Shown here in pieces: positions 1-5,683 of a DNA stretch of 8,618 nucleotides. A model generated the notes under the pieces. That model was not told the origin of the DNA. It saw only the letters and a list, made by a program, of their open reading frames with translations, and did no database searches. Source of the DNA: Candidatus Aquicultor primus (lineage in GTDB: Bacteria > Actinomycetota > Aquicultoria > Aquicultorales > Aquicultoraceae); assembly GCA_001767575.1 (NCBI GenBank), contig MELI01000055.1, positions 49,033-57,650 on the forward strand. The letters run 5' to 3'. The position numbers and the translations under genes are program-made. The stretch's first letter is position 1; each line of letters begins with the position of its first letter.

Positions 1-1
1 T

Positions 2-136
2 AGCGACGAGCGGATGGAGCTTCGTCTAAACGCGAACGCTCAGGCGAAGAACTATGACTGGAAGCTGCTCGTCAGGCATTACTTCGAGGCGCATGAGATG
101 GCGCTAGAGAAAAGCAAGGTGTGTGGAGCGGCATGA
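2..136 (+). CDS. C-terminal end of a probable glycosyltransferase (partial)
   Basis: An open frame enters from the left edge and stops at TGA 134-136. The 44 visible residues (NAQAKNYDWKLLVRHYFEAH and neighbours) resemble the last helices of GT-B glycosyltransferases of family GT4/GT5, which typically end in a basic helix, an aromatic-Trp pair (here Y-D-W) and a tyrosine-rich helix that folds back on the N-terminal domain. No catalytic residues are in view, so the substrate cannot be read. Its stop overlaps the start of galT by ATGA, so the two are almost certainly co-transcribed and translationally coupled. With a debranching enzyme downstream, a glycogen/alpha-glucan synthase-like role is a reasonable inference. 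The family call rests only on the tail. Confidence 0.55.
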   Translation, partial: SDERMELRLNANAQAKNYDWKLLVRHYFEAHEMALEKSKVCGAA

Positions 137-1050
137 GAAAAGATTATTTTAGGGACTTATGGACGTTCATAGCCCCTGGACGCGCACTCCGGCCCTTCGA
201 TCCGGATTCGGTGTGTGCAAGCGATAGCACGGGTTGTTTCTTCTGCCCGGGGAACGAAAATACGACCCCGCCGGAGATCGACCGCGTCGCGAAGAACGGC
301 TCGTGGCAAGTACGGGTCTTCCCGAACAAGTTTCCCATAACCGGCGGCGAAGATATCAGCGAGAACGGCTGGAAGACGGCCTCTTCGCAAGGACACCATG
401 AGGTCATCGTCGAGACACCCGACCATAACCAGCGGCTCTCGCAGGTGACCCAAGATGAGATGGTGCTGACGCTAAACGCTTATCGTGACCGCATCAAGGC
501 GCTCGAGACGGACGCTAACGTCGGTTACGTCTCGGTCTTCAAAAACCAGGGACGCGAGGCCGGAGCATCGCTCGACCACTCGCACACGCAGGTGCTGGCG
601 GTATCGCAGGTGCCCGCGCTTATTCGCGAGAAAGCGGACCACAGCCACAAGGGCAACTGCATCTATTGCAAAATAGCCGGGTCCGAGGCACATTCGCCGC
701 GCCTGGTCTTCGAGAACGAAAATTTTGCGGCGTTCTGTCCGTTCGCTCCGCAATTCACGCATGAGCTGTGGATTGTAGCTAAAGACCATATGCGCACCCT
801 CGACGAACTATCCGAAGGAGCTATGGCCGATTTGGCATCGATAATGTTGAAATCGCTCAACGCGGTCGAGAAGCTCAGCCCGAATTACAATATGATGGTA
901 TATTACGGGCCGCGCGGGACCGACTTTCATTTCCATATCGAGATAGTCCCGAGGATACCGCACCAAGTCAAGGCCGGCTTCGAAATCGGCACCGACTATG
1001 CGGTAATCACGACGCCGCCTGAAGAGACTGCGGCTTTTCTTAGAGGGTAG
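133..1050 (+). CDS. galT: Galactose-1-phosphate uridylyltransferase family protein (HIT superfamily)
   Basis: 305 residues, a GalT-type hexose-1-phosphate nucleotidylyltransferase, normally exchanging UMP between UDP-glucose and galactose-1-phosphate through a uridylyl-histidine intermediate (Leloir pathway, cytosol). The N-terminal domain has the zinc-site pattern C35-F-F-C38 with GHHE (87-90), and the active-site string H149-S-H-T-Q153 preceded by GREAGASLD. A second HIT repeat follows, with C176-x-x-C179 and HFHIEIVPR (266-274). E. coli GalT has HPHxQ at the active site; HSHTQ is a known bacterial/archaeal variant. I chose ATG 133, not the in-frame GTG 121, because GGAG (125-128) is correctly spaced and ATG overlaps the upstream stop as ATGA. 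The neighbours (glycosyltransferase, glycogen debranching) suggest a role in feeding or salvaging nucleotide sugars for alpha-glucan metabolism. An alternative nucleotide or sugar specificity (ADP-glucose, glucose-1-phosphate) cannot be excluded. Confidence 0.9.
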   Translation: MRKDYFRDLWTFIAPGRALRPFDPDSVCASDSTGCFFCPGNENTTPPEIDRVAKNGSWQVRVFPNKFPITGGEDISENGWKTASSQGHHEVIVETPDHNQRLSQVTQDEMVLTLNAYRDRIKALETDANVGYVSVFKNQGREAGASLDHSHTQVLAVSQVPALIREKADHSHKGNCIYCKIAGSEAHSPRLVFENENFAAFCPFAPQFTHELWIVAKDHMRTLDELSEGAMADLASIMLKSLNAVEKLSPNYNMMVYYGPRGTDFHFHIEIVPRIPHQVKAGFEIGTDYAVITTPPEETAAFLRG

Positions 1051-1086
1051 TCGCACTGTCGAGAGACGCGACGGTGCTTCTGATAA

Positions 1087-1152
1087 CGTAGCTCAGCCCT
1101 TAAGGGCTGACCGTCAGGGCTAAAGCCCTGAGCTACGAGAGCCGGAAACGAT
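1087..1152. repeat. REP-like palindromic element, three-way-junction fold (copy 1)
   Basis: The outer arms CGTAGC (1087-1092) and GCTACG (1132-1137) pair and enclose two adjacent hairpins: the perfect palindrome TCAGCCCTTAAGGGCTGA (1093-1110) and TCAGGGC-TAAA-GCCCTGA (1114-1131). The right half, together with its 3' flank CGAGAGC...ACGAT to 1152, recurs in degenerate form at 4525-4562, so the repeat unit is longer than the stem itself. Short palindromes of the GTAGCTCAG...CTGAGCTAC type resemble REP sequences mobilised by Y1 (RAYT) transposases; no such transposase is in this window. The element lies 37 bp after the galT stop, a usual place for REPs. Confidence 0.6.
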
Positions 1153-1157
1153 ATAAA
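1128..1157 (+). promoter_or_regulatory. Candidate promoter for the debranching gene
   Basis: A good -10 box TATAAA (1152-1157) with an 18-bp spacer to a poor -35 CTGAGC (1128-1133) in the right arm of the REP-like element. Initiation would fall near 1164, immediately before the terminator hairpin 1170-1204. Only the -10 is convincing. Confidence 0.3.
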
Positions 1158-1169
1158 GAATAACGGGCG

Positions 1170-1204
1170 GGCGCAGGGCTTTAAGAAGCGCTGCGCCACT
1201 TTTT
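1170..1204 (+). terminator. Intrinsic terminator between galT and the debranching gene
   Basis: GGCGCAG (1170-1176) pairs with CTGCGCC (1191-1197). After one G/G mismatch, GCTT (1178-1181) pairs with AAGC (1186-1189) around the loop TAAG. Five T follow (1200-1204). This fits a rho-independent terminator ending the glycosyltransferase-galT transcript. It lies only six bases before the AAGGA of the next gene, so any transcript started upstream of it must read through to express that gene. It may therefore act as an attenuator rather than a simple end. Confidence 0.75.
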
Positions 1205-1221
1205 AATCTAAAGGATATGAC

Positions 1222-3045
1222 GTGGACGTTGCGCATTTTTGCGGAAATAACGCAGTTGTAAATCGGGTTGAAGCACCGGTCGCCTTTATTCTGGTCAACG
1301 ACCGGAAAGATTTTGCGACGTTTTATGAGACACCGCAGACGCGCTACGAAGGATTCTTCGCCGCGCACGGAGACACCTTTATAAAAACCCTATCGCGCAT
1401 CGTAAAGCACGGAGACCCCGAGCGCCTCGAATTCTACCATGACGGGAATGCGGCCGCGCGCCGTTATGGTGCTAAAACCGAACTCTACTCGGTCGTTCCT
1501 AATGAGCCGGTACTCGTCTACGAAGCGTCCGGAAAAGACACCCTCCTGGTCCGTCTCGATATACGCGACCAGTTCTACATCCCGCAATGGGGCAGGGACT
1601 ACGTCATTAGTGAGCAGGGCAACGTTGTCGTCGTCCGTTACAGCGATGACCGTGTTACCGAGCCGGTGTATCTCGCAATTCTTCACGACGGCGTTTTCCG
1701 TTCACTCGGCTCATGGGTTGCTCTCGAGTACGCCCGTGACAGGCAGCGAAACTCCGAGCCCGCGCTCCTTTACGAGTATGAACTCGGAGAATTCAGCGCG
1801 AAGCGCCTTGTCTTCGCATTCGGCGCGAATGAGGCGCAAGCGGTTGCGCGGGCCGAAAAATATTCGGGCTTTACACGCTTTGACCTTCTGAAGCGAGAGC
1901 GGACAAAGGTCAAGCGGGTCGGCAAGCGCGTCGACAACGCCGAGAAAGAGATTGCGCGTTGCGGGGCGCAAGACGCGCTCGACGCGCTCTTTATAGAGAA
2001 CCGGATGCTCGCCGGCATGCCCTGGTTTACCAAGGCGTGGGTGAGAGATGAGCTCATATCGCTACCCGCCCTTCCGAAGGAGCGAGCGAGTGCGGTTATC
2101 GAGAAGTATGTCCATGGCGACTGGGGCGGCGGGCGCCTGCCGGTCATTTTCGGCGGTCACAACTGCTGCTCGGATGGGCTGGGCCTCTTGTCCTGGGCTA
2201 TTCTCTTCGGCAGGATTAGTCTAGATGATAAGGATAAACAAGCCCTCGCCTTTAAACTGATGCGCGCAATCGACGAGCTTGAAGAAACCGAGAACGAGTA
2301 TGGTTTTATCCCGTCACATGAGCGGGAGAGCTGGATGGACAGCCTTGCGCGGACCGGTTATCCGGTCGAGACACAGGCACTCTACAGCAAAATCCTCCAT
2401 CTCGGAGAACTCCTAACCGAAAGCGACTATTACGAGAAGAAACGCGCGACGCTCTTGAAAAACATCCATGCCCACTATTTTATCGACGGGTACTTGCACG
2501 ACCGGCTTTACGACGACACGATGCGACCCAATGTTTTCTTGGCGGCGCTCTTCGCGCCGGAGCTTCTAACCAAAGCGGAGTGGGAGTCGTGCATCGATAG
2601 GGTGTTGCCGGCGCTCTGGCTCGAGTGGGGAGGCCTCGCCTCGGTCGACACACGGCACGAGTCTTTCTGTCATGTTTCAGTAGGCGAGCACGATACCAGC
2701 TACCATAACGGTGACAGCTGGTTTTTTGTCAATAATATCGCGGCGCTGGTGCTCCGAAATATCAACGCCGACAAGTACGCCAAATATATCGACGCTATGC
2801 TCGATGCGTCGACCAGAGAGATACTTTGGCACAATTACGCGGGTCGCCCCGGCGAGATAAGCTCGGCGCGCACGCTCGAGTCGTGGGGATGCGGCCTGCA
2901 GGGGTTTTCCGCAGCCGCCTACGTCTATCTCAGCAACCGGGAGCCTATAAGGAGACGCTCACTCGGCTCGCTCTTCGCCCAGCCCTCGAAGTGGCAGAAG
3001 GGCCGGCTCCAAAAGAGCCCTGCCGCCCCGTTTCATATGTTCTAA
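1222..3045 (+). CDS. Glycogen debranching enzyme, amylo-alpha-1,6-glucosidase (GH133-type)
   Basis: 607 residues, cytosolic, predicted to hydrolyse alpha-1,6 branch points in glycogen-like glucans. Residues about 1-230 form a beta-rich N-terminal domain. From about 250 on there is an (alpha/alpha)6-type catalytic domain (GDE_C) with the family landmarks in order: MPWFTKAWVRDE (266-277), HERESWMDS (366-374), RPN (435-437), SYHNGDSWFFVNNIA (493-507), and GEISS...GCGLQGFSAAAY (544-567). The usual EIFDGD-PRGC-AQAWS end motif is altered here, and the protein is somewhat shorter than most bacterial homologues. The start is GTG 1222 with AAGGA at 1211-1215, six bases away; the nearer ATG at 1217 opens a 14-codon frame only. 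A strong terminator precedes the ribosome binding site, so expression may be attenuated. The C-terminal tail (575-607) is basic and low in structure. Function follows from the family and the glucan context; exact specificity (glucosidase only or other exo-alpha-glucosidase) is open. Confidence 0.85.
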   Translation: MDVAHFCGNNAVVNRVEAPVAFILVNDRKDFATFYETPQTRYEGFFAAHGDTFIKTLSRIVKHGDPERLEFYHDGNAAARRYGAKTELYSVVPNEPVLVYEASGKDTLLVRLDIRDQFYIPQWGRDYVISEQGNVVVVRYSDDRVTEPVYLAILHDGVFRSLGSWVALEYARDRQRNSEPALLYEYELGEFSAKRLVFAFGANEAQAVARAEKYSGFTRFDLLKRERTKVKRVGKRVDNAEKEIARCGAQDALDALFIENRMLAGMPWFTKAWVRDELISLPALPKERASAVIEKYVHGDWGGGRLPVIFGGHNCCSDGLGLLSWAILFGRISLDDKDKQALAFKLMRAIDELEETENEYGFIPSHERESWMDSLARTGYPVETQALYSKILHLGELLTESDYYEKKRATLLKNIHAHYFIDGYLHDRLYDDTMRPNVFLAALFAPELLTKAEWESCIDRVLPALWLEWGGLASVDTRHESFCHVSVGEHDTSYHNGDSWFFVNNIAALVLRNINADKYAKYIDAMLDASTREILWHNYAGRPGEISSARTLESWGCGLQGFSAAAYVYLSNREPIRRRSLGSLFAQPSKWQKGRLQKSPAAPFHMF

Positions 3046-3063
3046 GGATGTATGGCGGAATCC

Positions 3064-3093
3064 TTGACAGCGCAGGGCGTTGCTTGGTAGATT
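3064..3093 (+). promoter_or_regulatory. Promoter of the nhaD leader transcript
   Basis: A perfect -35 box TTGACA (3064-3069), an 18-bp spacer and a -10 box TAGATT (3088-3093, four of six consensus positions). Initiation is expected near 3100. It starts 19 bp after the debranching-gene stop, with no terminator between, and gives a leader of roughly 146 nt before nhaD. Confidence 0.6.
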
Positions 3094-3099
3094 ATTTGG

Positions 3100-3194
3100 G
3101 GTTTATGACGATACAACAAGTAACGGAATCGGTTTGCCGGCGCCCGAAGGGGACACGATAGCCGGCAATTTTGCTGTAAAGATGCCGGCTTTTT
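3100..3194 (+). ncRNA. Candidate riboswitch / attenuator leader of nhaD
   Basis: The leader has three copies of the self-complementary GCCGGC (3136-3141, 3161-3166, 3184-3189). TTGCCGGC (3134-3141) can pair perfectly with GCCGGCAA (3161-3168) around a 19-nt loop holding a small CCC-GAAG-GGG hairpin (3143-3152). ATCG (3128-3131) just before the stem can pair with CGAT (3156-3159) inside the loop, an H-type pseudoknot; CGAT 3109-3112 is a competing partner. This fold consumes the 5' arm of the terminator (3160-3167), so the two states exclude each other: folded aptamer-like state gives read-through, otherwise termination. That is an ON-switch layout upstream of an ion antiporter. Na+-sensing riboswitches (the DUF1646 motif) are known before such genes, so this is the first class to test. 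I could not confirm its consensus from memory. Confidence 0.45.
3160..3194 (+). terminator. Intrinsic terminator in the nhaD leader
   Basis: AGCCGGCA (3160-3167) pairs with TGCCGGCT (3183-3190). After an A/A mismatch the stem continues with a T-G wobble and TTT/AAA (3170-3172 with 3178-3180) around GCTGT. Five T (3190-3194) follow. It lies inside the leader, 51 bp before the nhaD start, so it must be regulated or leaky for nhaD to be expressed from the promoter at 3064. Confidence 0.8.
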
Positions 3195-3245
3195 CGCAGC
3201 ACACATAATGCTTGATCAGCACTGGATTACGAGGCAGGGATTACG

Positions 3246-4511
3246 ATGGCACTGACGATTACCATACTATTCATAATCGCATATATATTGATATCAGCCG
3301 AGCATAAACTGCAGGTCAGCAAGAGCGCTGTTGCCATGTTCTTCGCCGGCCTCCTCTGGATTCTAATCGCTGTCGACAGCCAGCAGCTGGTCGAAGCCCA
3401 CTTGAGCGAAGCGGGAACCGAGATTTTCGAGATAATAGTCTTTTTGCTCTGCGCGATGACACTAGTCGAGATACTCGTCCACTACAAGTTTTTCGAGCTG
3501 GTGCGCGTTTGGCTCGTTGAGAAGAAGCTCGATAATACCAGGCAGCTCTGGATGATATCGATTCTCGCATTCTTGCTATCGGCTGTCATCGACAACCTAA
3601 CGACTACCATCATCCTGACGCAGCTGTCAAGGCTCTTCTTTAAAGGTAAGAACATCCTCGTTGCGACGGCCCTAGTCATAGTCGCGGCAAACGCCGGAGG
3701 AGCGTTCTCGCCCATCGGCGACGTAACCACGACGATGCTCTGGCTCAAGGGCAAGTTCAGCAGCGGCGAGATCATCATGTACGGCTTCTTTCCGGCGCTT
3801 ACGATTTACCTTATTGCCGCGCCCTTGTTGATACGGCAGGCGGAAGCAGGCGACAGGTGCGAGCCCGAGGTCGAGGAGTTTAAACTGGTGCGCTCGGAGA
3901 AGCTGGTTATCGCGTTTGCGTTCGGCTCCTTCACGCTGCCCTTTATCTTCCACGCGTTTCACCTTAAGCCATATATGGGCCTTGTTACCGGCCTGGGGTT
4001 GACCTGGCTCGTCGTCGATGCGCTCAAGCGGGGGTTGCCGAACCACCGGTCGCACTTTACGGCCTCGATAGAGAATCTGTTGCAGAAGACCGATATTTCG
4101 AGCCTCAAGTTCTTCATCGGCATTCTGCTGGCGGTCGCCGCCCTCAACCACTTAGGGATACTTGAGATGGTCTCGAACAGTCTCTTTGGTGATGCTCCCA
4201 GCCTGGGGCGTTACGTCCTAGGAAGCTCGGTGATGGGGGTGCTCTCGGCCATTGTCGACAACGTGCCGCTCACCGCGGCCGCCACGGACATCGTCAAGAC
4301 GACCGACCCGATAATCTGGGTGCTTATCGCTCTCGCTGTCGGTACCGGCGGCTCCATCCTTGTCATCGGCTCGGCGGCCGGCGTCGTGGCCATGGGAATC
4401 GTACGAGAGCTCAATTTCGTCAATTACCTCAAGATAGCGGGTTTGCCGGCGCTCTTGGGTTATCTCGGCGGGATTGGCGTATGGTACGTCCAGTACCTGC
4501 TCCTGTTTTAA
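3246..4511 (+). CDS. nhaD: Na+/H+ antiporter, NhaD family
   Basis: 421 residues, an inner-membrane antiporter of the NhaD type (ion transporter superfamily, related to ArsB), exporting Na+ (often also Li+) in exchange for protons. Hydrophobic helices run through the whole length. The two inverted structural repeats each carry the expected discontinuous-helix signature: repeat 1 has SAVIDNLTTTIILTQ (112-126) and ANAGGAFSPIGDVTT (148-162); repeat 2 has SAIVDNVPLTAAA (334-346) and GTGGSILVIGSAAGVVAMG (366-384). The Asp-Asn pairs D116-N117 and D338-N339 and D159 are candidate ion and proton ligands. Length is in the normal range for the family. ATG 3246 is preceded by AGGGA (3236-3240), five bases away. 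Expression appears controlled by a terminating leader (3100-3194). ArsB (arsenite) is the main alternative but is less likely given the NhaD-like GAFSPIGD motif. Confidence 0.92.
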   Translation: MALTITILFIIAYILISAEHKLQVSKSAVAMFFAGLLWILIAVDSQQLVEAHLSEAGTEIFEIIVFLLCAMTLVEILVHYKFFELVRVWLVEKKLDNTRQLWMISILAFLLSAVIDNLTTTIILTQLSRLFFKGKNILVATALVIVAANAGGAFSPIGDVTTTMLWLKGKFSSGEIIMYGFFPALTIYLIAAPLLIRQAEAGDRCEPEVEEFKLVRSEKLVIAFAFGSFTLPFIFHAFHLKPYMGLVTGLGLTWLVVDALKRGLPNHRSHFTASIENLLQKTDISSLKFFIGILLAVAALNHLGILEMVSNSLFGDAPSLGRYVLGSSVMGVLSAIVDNVPLTAAATDIVKTTDPIIWVLIALAVGTGGSILVIGSAAGVVAMGIVRELNFVNYLKIAGLPALLGYLGGIGVWYVQYLLLF

Positions 4512-4524
4512 TCCATATTTAGTA

Positions 4525-4562
4525 TCAGGGCGAAAGCCTGATCTGCGAGAGCGAAGACGATT
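4525..4562. repeat. REP-like element, degenerate half copy (copy 2)
   Basis: TCAGG-G-C-GAAA-G-CCTGA (4525-4541) forms a hairpin with a GAAA tetraloop and one bulged G, followed by CGAGAGC (4546-4552) and ACGAT. Aligned by eye with 1114-1152, about 32 of 39 positions match, with two single-base gaps. The left hairpin and outer stem of copy 1 are missing. It starts 14 bp after the nhaD stop. There is no T-tract, so it is not an ordinary terminator, although it may protect the 3' end of the nhaD mRNA. Confidence 0.5.
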
Positions 4563-4907
4563 CCGCCCAAAGTCCTCTTCGGTGTTTATTATAAACTCCA
4601 AAGCCTATTCGAGAATCCGTGCCAAGCCTTGATTCCATTCTTGAGATATTTGGATAACAAATGGGTGACGTAGGAGGGCTCATTTCTCGACGATGCAGCA
4701 CGGCGAGCTCTCGCCAAGGCGTGGTCGAGCCATCTCATAAAATGATTGACGACCATTAATGCAATATGATAGGTTAGTATAACGCATAAATAGTAGTCCC
4801 AGGAAACATCTTCCGTTGAGGCATTGTGAAATCGCATAAGAGCGTTAACCTGGTTTATAGGAGGTGGTGCGATAGGCTGTGCAAGGCATATCTCGCAGAT
4901 GCTATGC

Positions 4908-4937
4908 TTGTTATTGAAAGAATTTCATTCCTACAAA
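4908..4937 (+). promoter_or_regulatory. Possible promoter of the exported-protein pair
   Basis: TTGTTA (4908-4913) and TACAAA (4932-4937), each four of six consensus positions, with an 18-bp spacer. An inverted repeat TGAAA-GAA-TTTCA (4915-4927) lies in the spacer and could be an operator. It is the best candidate in the 100 bp before 4998, but weak. Confidence 0.25.
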
Positions 4938-4997
4938 ACGTAACCCCCAAGCACTTCCCGTAAGGATTAGGACCTATGCCTTAATAAAGAAGGTAGC

Positions 4998-5450
4998 ATG
5001 AAGTATTTCAAACTTTTAGTCAGCCTGGGTATCATGATTGCGCTTGTGGTTGGCGCCTCCCTCTTTGCCAACCAAAACAGCCAAATGTCCATCACCGAAA
5101 ACGAGCAAGAAGGGTCAAGCAAGAACGCTACTACAGCGAGTTCTCCAGCAAACACGCAGCCGAAAAGGCCTTTGGGTGTTTTCGATGTAGAGTCGGTGAA
5201 TGAGCAGATAGAGAAACTTCCCCTAGAAGAAAGAGAGCTTGCGAAAGCCGCAAAAAAGAGTCTTCGCATTCACAAGGATGAGAATGGCAATTATATGCTT
5301 GTCGAGGTGGACGGCAAGATGATTCGTAAAGACCCCGCCCTAAAATACCTAAAAGACTACAAGAAGTCTGACCCAGAAGACGCCGATGTCCTTCCCAAAA
5401 TTGAAAGAATGATAGAGTCAAAAATTACAACAGAGGCGGTGGGACGATGA
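4998..5450 (+). CDS. Exported or membrane-anchored protein of unknown function
   Basis: 150 residues, not recognised. Lys residues at 2 and 5 and a hydrophobic stretch (about 6-25) form a signal peptide or N-terminal anchor; LFA-NQ near 22-26 is a possible cleavage site. Then comes a Ser/Thr/Asn/Gln-rich linker (26-58), and a charged, mainly helical region from PLGVFDVESVNEQIEKLPLE (58-77) to the end, rich in Lys, Glu and Asp. There is no cysteine, so it is neither a lipoprotein nor disulphide-bonded. The start ATG 4998 has GAAGG (4989-4993) four bases away. Its last codons overlap the next gene by ATGA, so the two are probably an operon of exported proteins. Base composition is lower in GC than the neighbours. 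It is likely a real gene, but lineage-specific and without assignable function. Confidence 0.65.
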   Translation: MKYFKLLVSLGIMIALVVGASLFANQNSQMSITENEQEGSSKNATTASSPANTQPKRPLGVFDVESVNEQIEKLPLEERELAKAAKKSLRIHKDENGNYMLVEVDGKMIRKDPALKYLKDYKKSDPEDADVLPKIERMIESKITTEAVGR

Positions 5451-5683
5451 AAAGAGCGATTATACTACTTTTGGTTTCGTTTAGCATTGTTGCTACGCCT
5501 GCGATTGCACTAGCGGTTGATATGAATTATTATTGGTGGAATTATTTGCAGAACAATAATGCAGGCTTAAAAGGTGTCGCATCGGATTTTAGTGTCCTGC
5601 AGCTGCATCCCGGGCATGAGAACTATCGCTATGTTGTTTCAGTTGTAAGGGGCAGGATTCATCACTGCTCCTTACATTCCTGA
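5447..5683 (+). CDS. Small exported protein, probably the frameshifted N-terminal part of a longer one
   Basis: 78 residues, not recognised. It has a classic signal peptide: MKR, a hydrophobic core IILLLVSFSIVA, and an AxA site at 21-23 with cleavage before VDMN. The mature part begins with an aromatic cluster (MNYYWWNYLQNNN, 26-38) and continues to LHPGHENYRYVVSVVR. The last ten residues (GRIHHCSLHS) look unlike the rest. The +1 frame, open only from 5649, continues with AGFITAPYIPEELVIILRF, which reads as normal protein, so the stop at 5681 probably results from a one-base slip in GGGG 5649-5652. ATG 5447 overlaps the upstream stop. Either this is a decayed gene or the assembly has indel errors. 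Confidence 0.5.
   Translation: MKRAIILLLVSFSIVATPAIALAVDMNYYWWNYLQNNNAGLKGVASDFSVLQLHPGHENYRYVVSVVRGRIHHCSLHS

Larger units (their letters stand above)
4512..4997. other. Gene-poor intergenic stretch
   Basis: I find no convincing gene here. It begins with the degenerate REP-like copy. A minus-strand frame is open from 4924 to 4589 (111 codons, first ATG at 4837), but it has no ribosome binding site and no recognisable motif. A 44-nt structured block lies at 4686-4729: the outer arms CTCGAC (4686-4691) and GTCGAG (4724-4729), then CAC/GTG, then GGCGA/TCGCC (4702-4706 with 4711-4715). A strong Shine-Dalgarno-like GGAGGT (4860-4865) has no gene behind it; the nearest GTG (4879) opens 12 codons. 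The palindrome GTTTAT-T-ATAAAC lies at 4584-4596. The stretch is more AT-rich than the flanking metabolic genes and may be decayed DNA. Confidence 0.5.

Noticed and set aside
2826..3161. Plus-strand frame overlapping the debranching gene and the nhaD leader
   Set aside because: Mostly an arginine-rich shadow of the debranching gene; only its last 18 codons, which lie in the leader, were considered separately.
3100..3194. Cyclic-di-GMP riboswitch, suggested by the GGDEF-EAL gene in the window
   Set aside because: The leader lacks the conserved GEMM-type core sequences and its tetraloop-receptor arrangement; the gene it precedes is an ion antiporter.
3246..4511. Arsenite efflux pump ArsB
   Set aside because: The ANAGGAFSPIGD and SAIVDN signatures favour NhaD, and no arsR, arsC or arsA is nearby.
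4600..4640. TTCGAGAATCC resembling a tRNA T-arm
   Set aside because: No acceptor, D-arm or anticodon stem can be drawn around it.
4589..4924. Minus-strand frame of 111 open codons (82 from the first ATG at 4837)
   Set aside because: No ribosome binding site, no recognised motif, and it crosses a hairpin-rich block. It is more likely a chance frame in intergenic DNA, though a decayed gene cannot be excluded.
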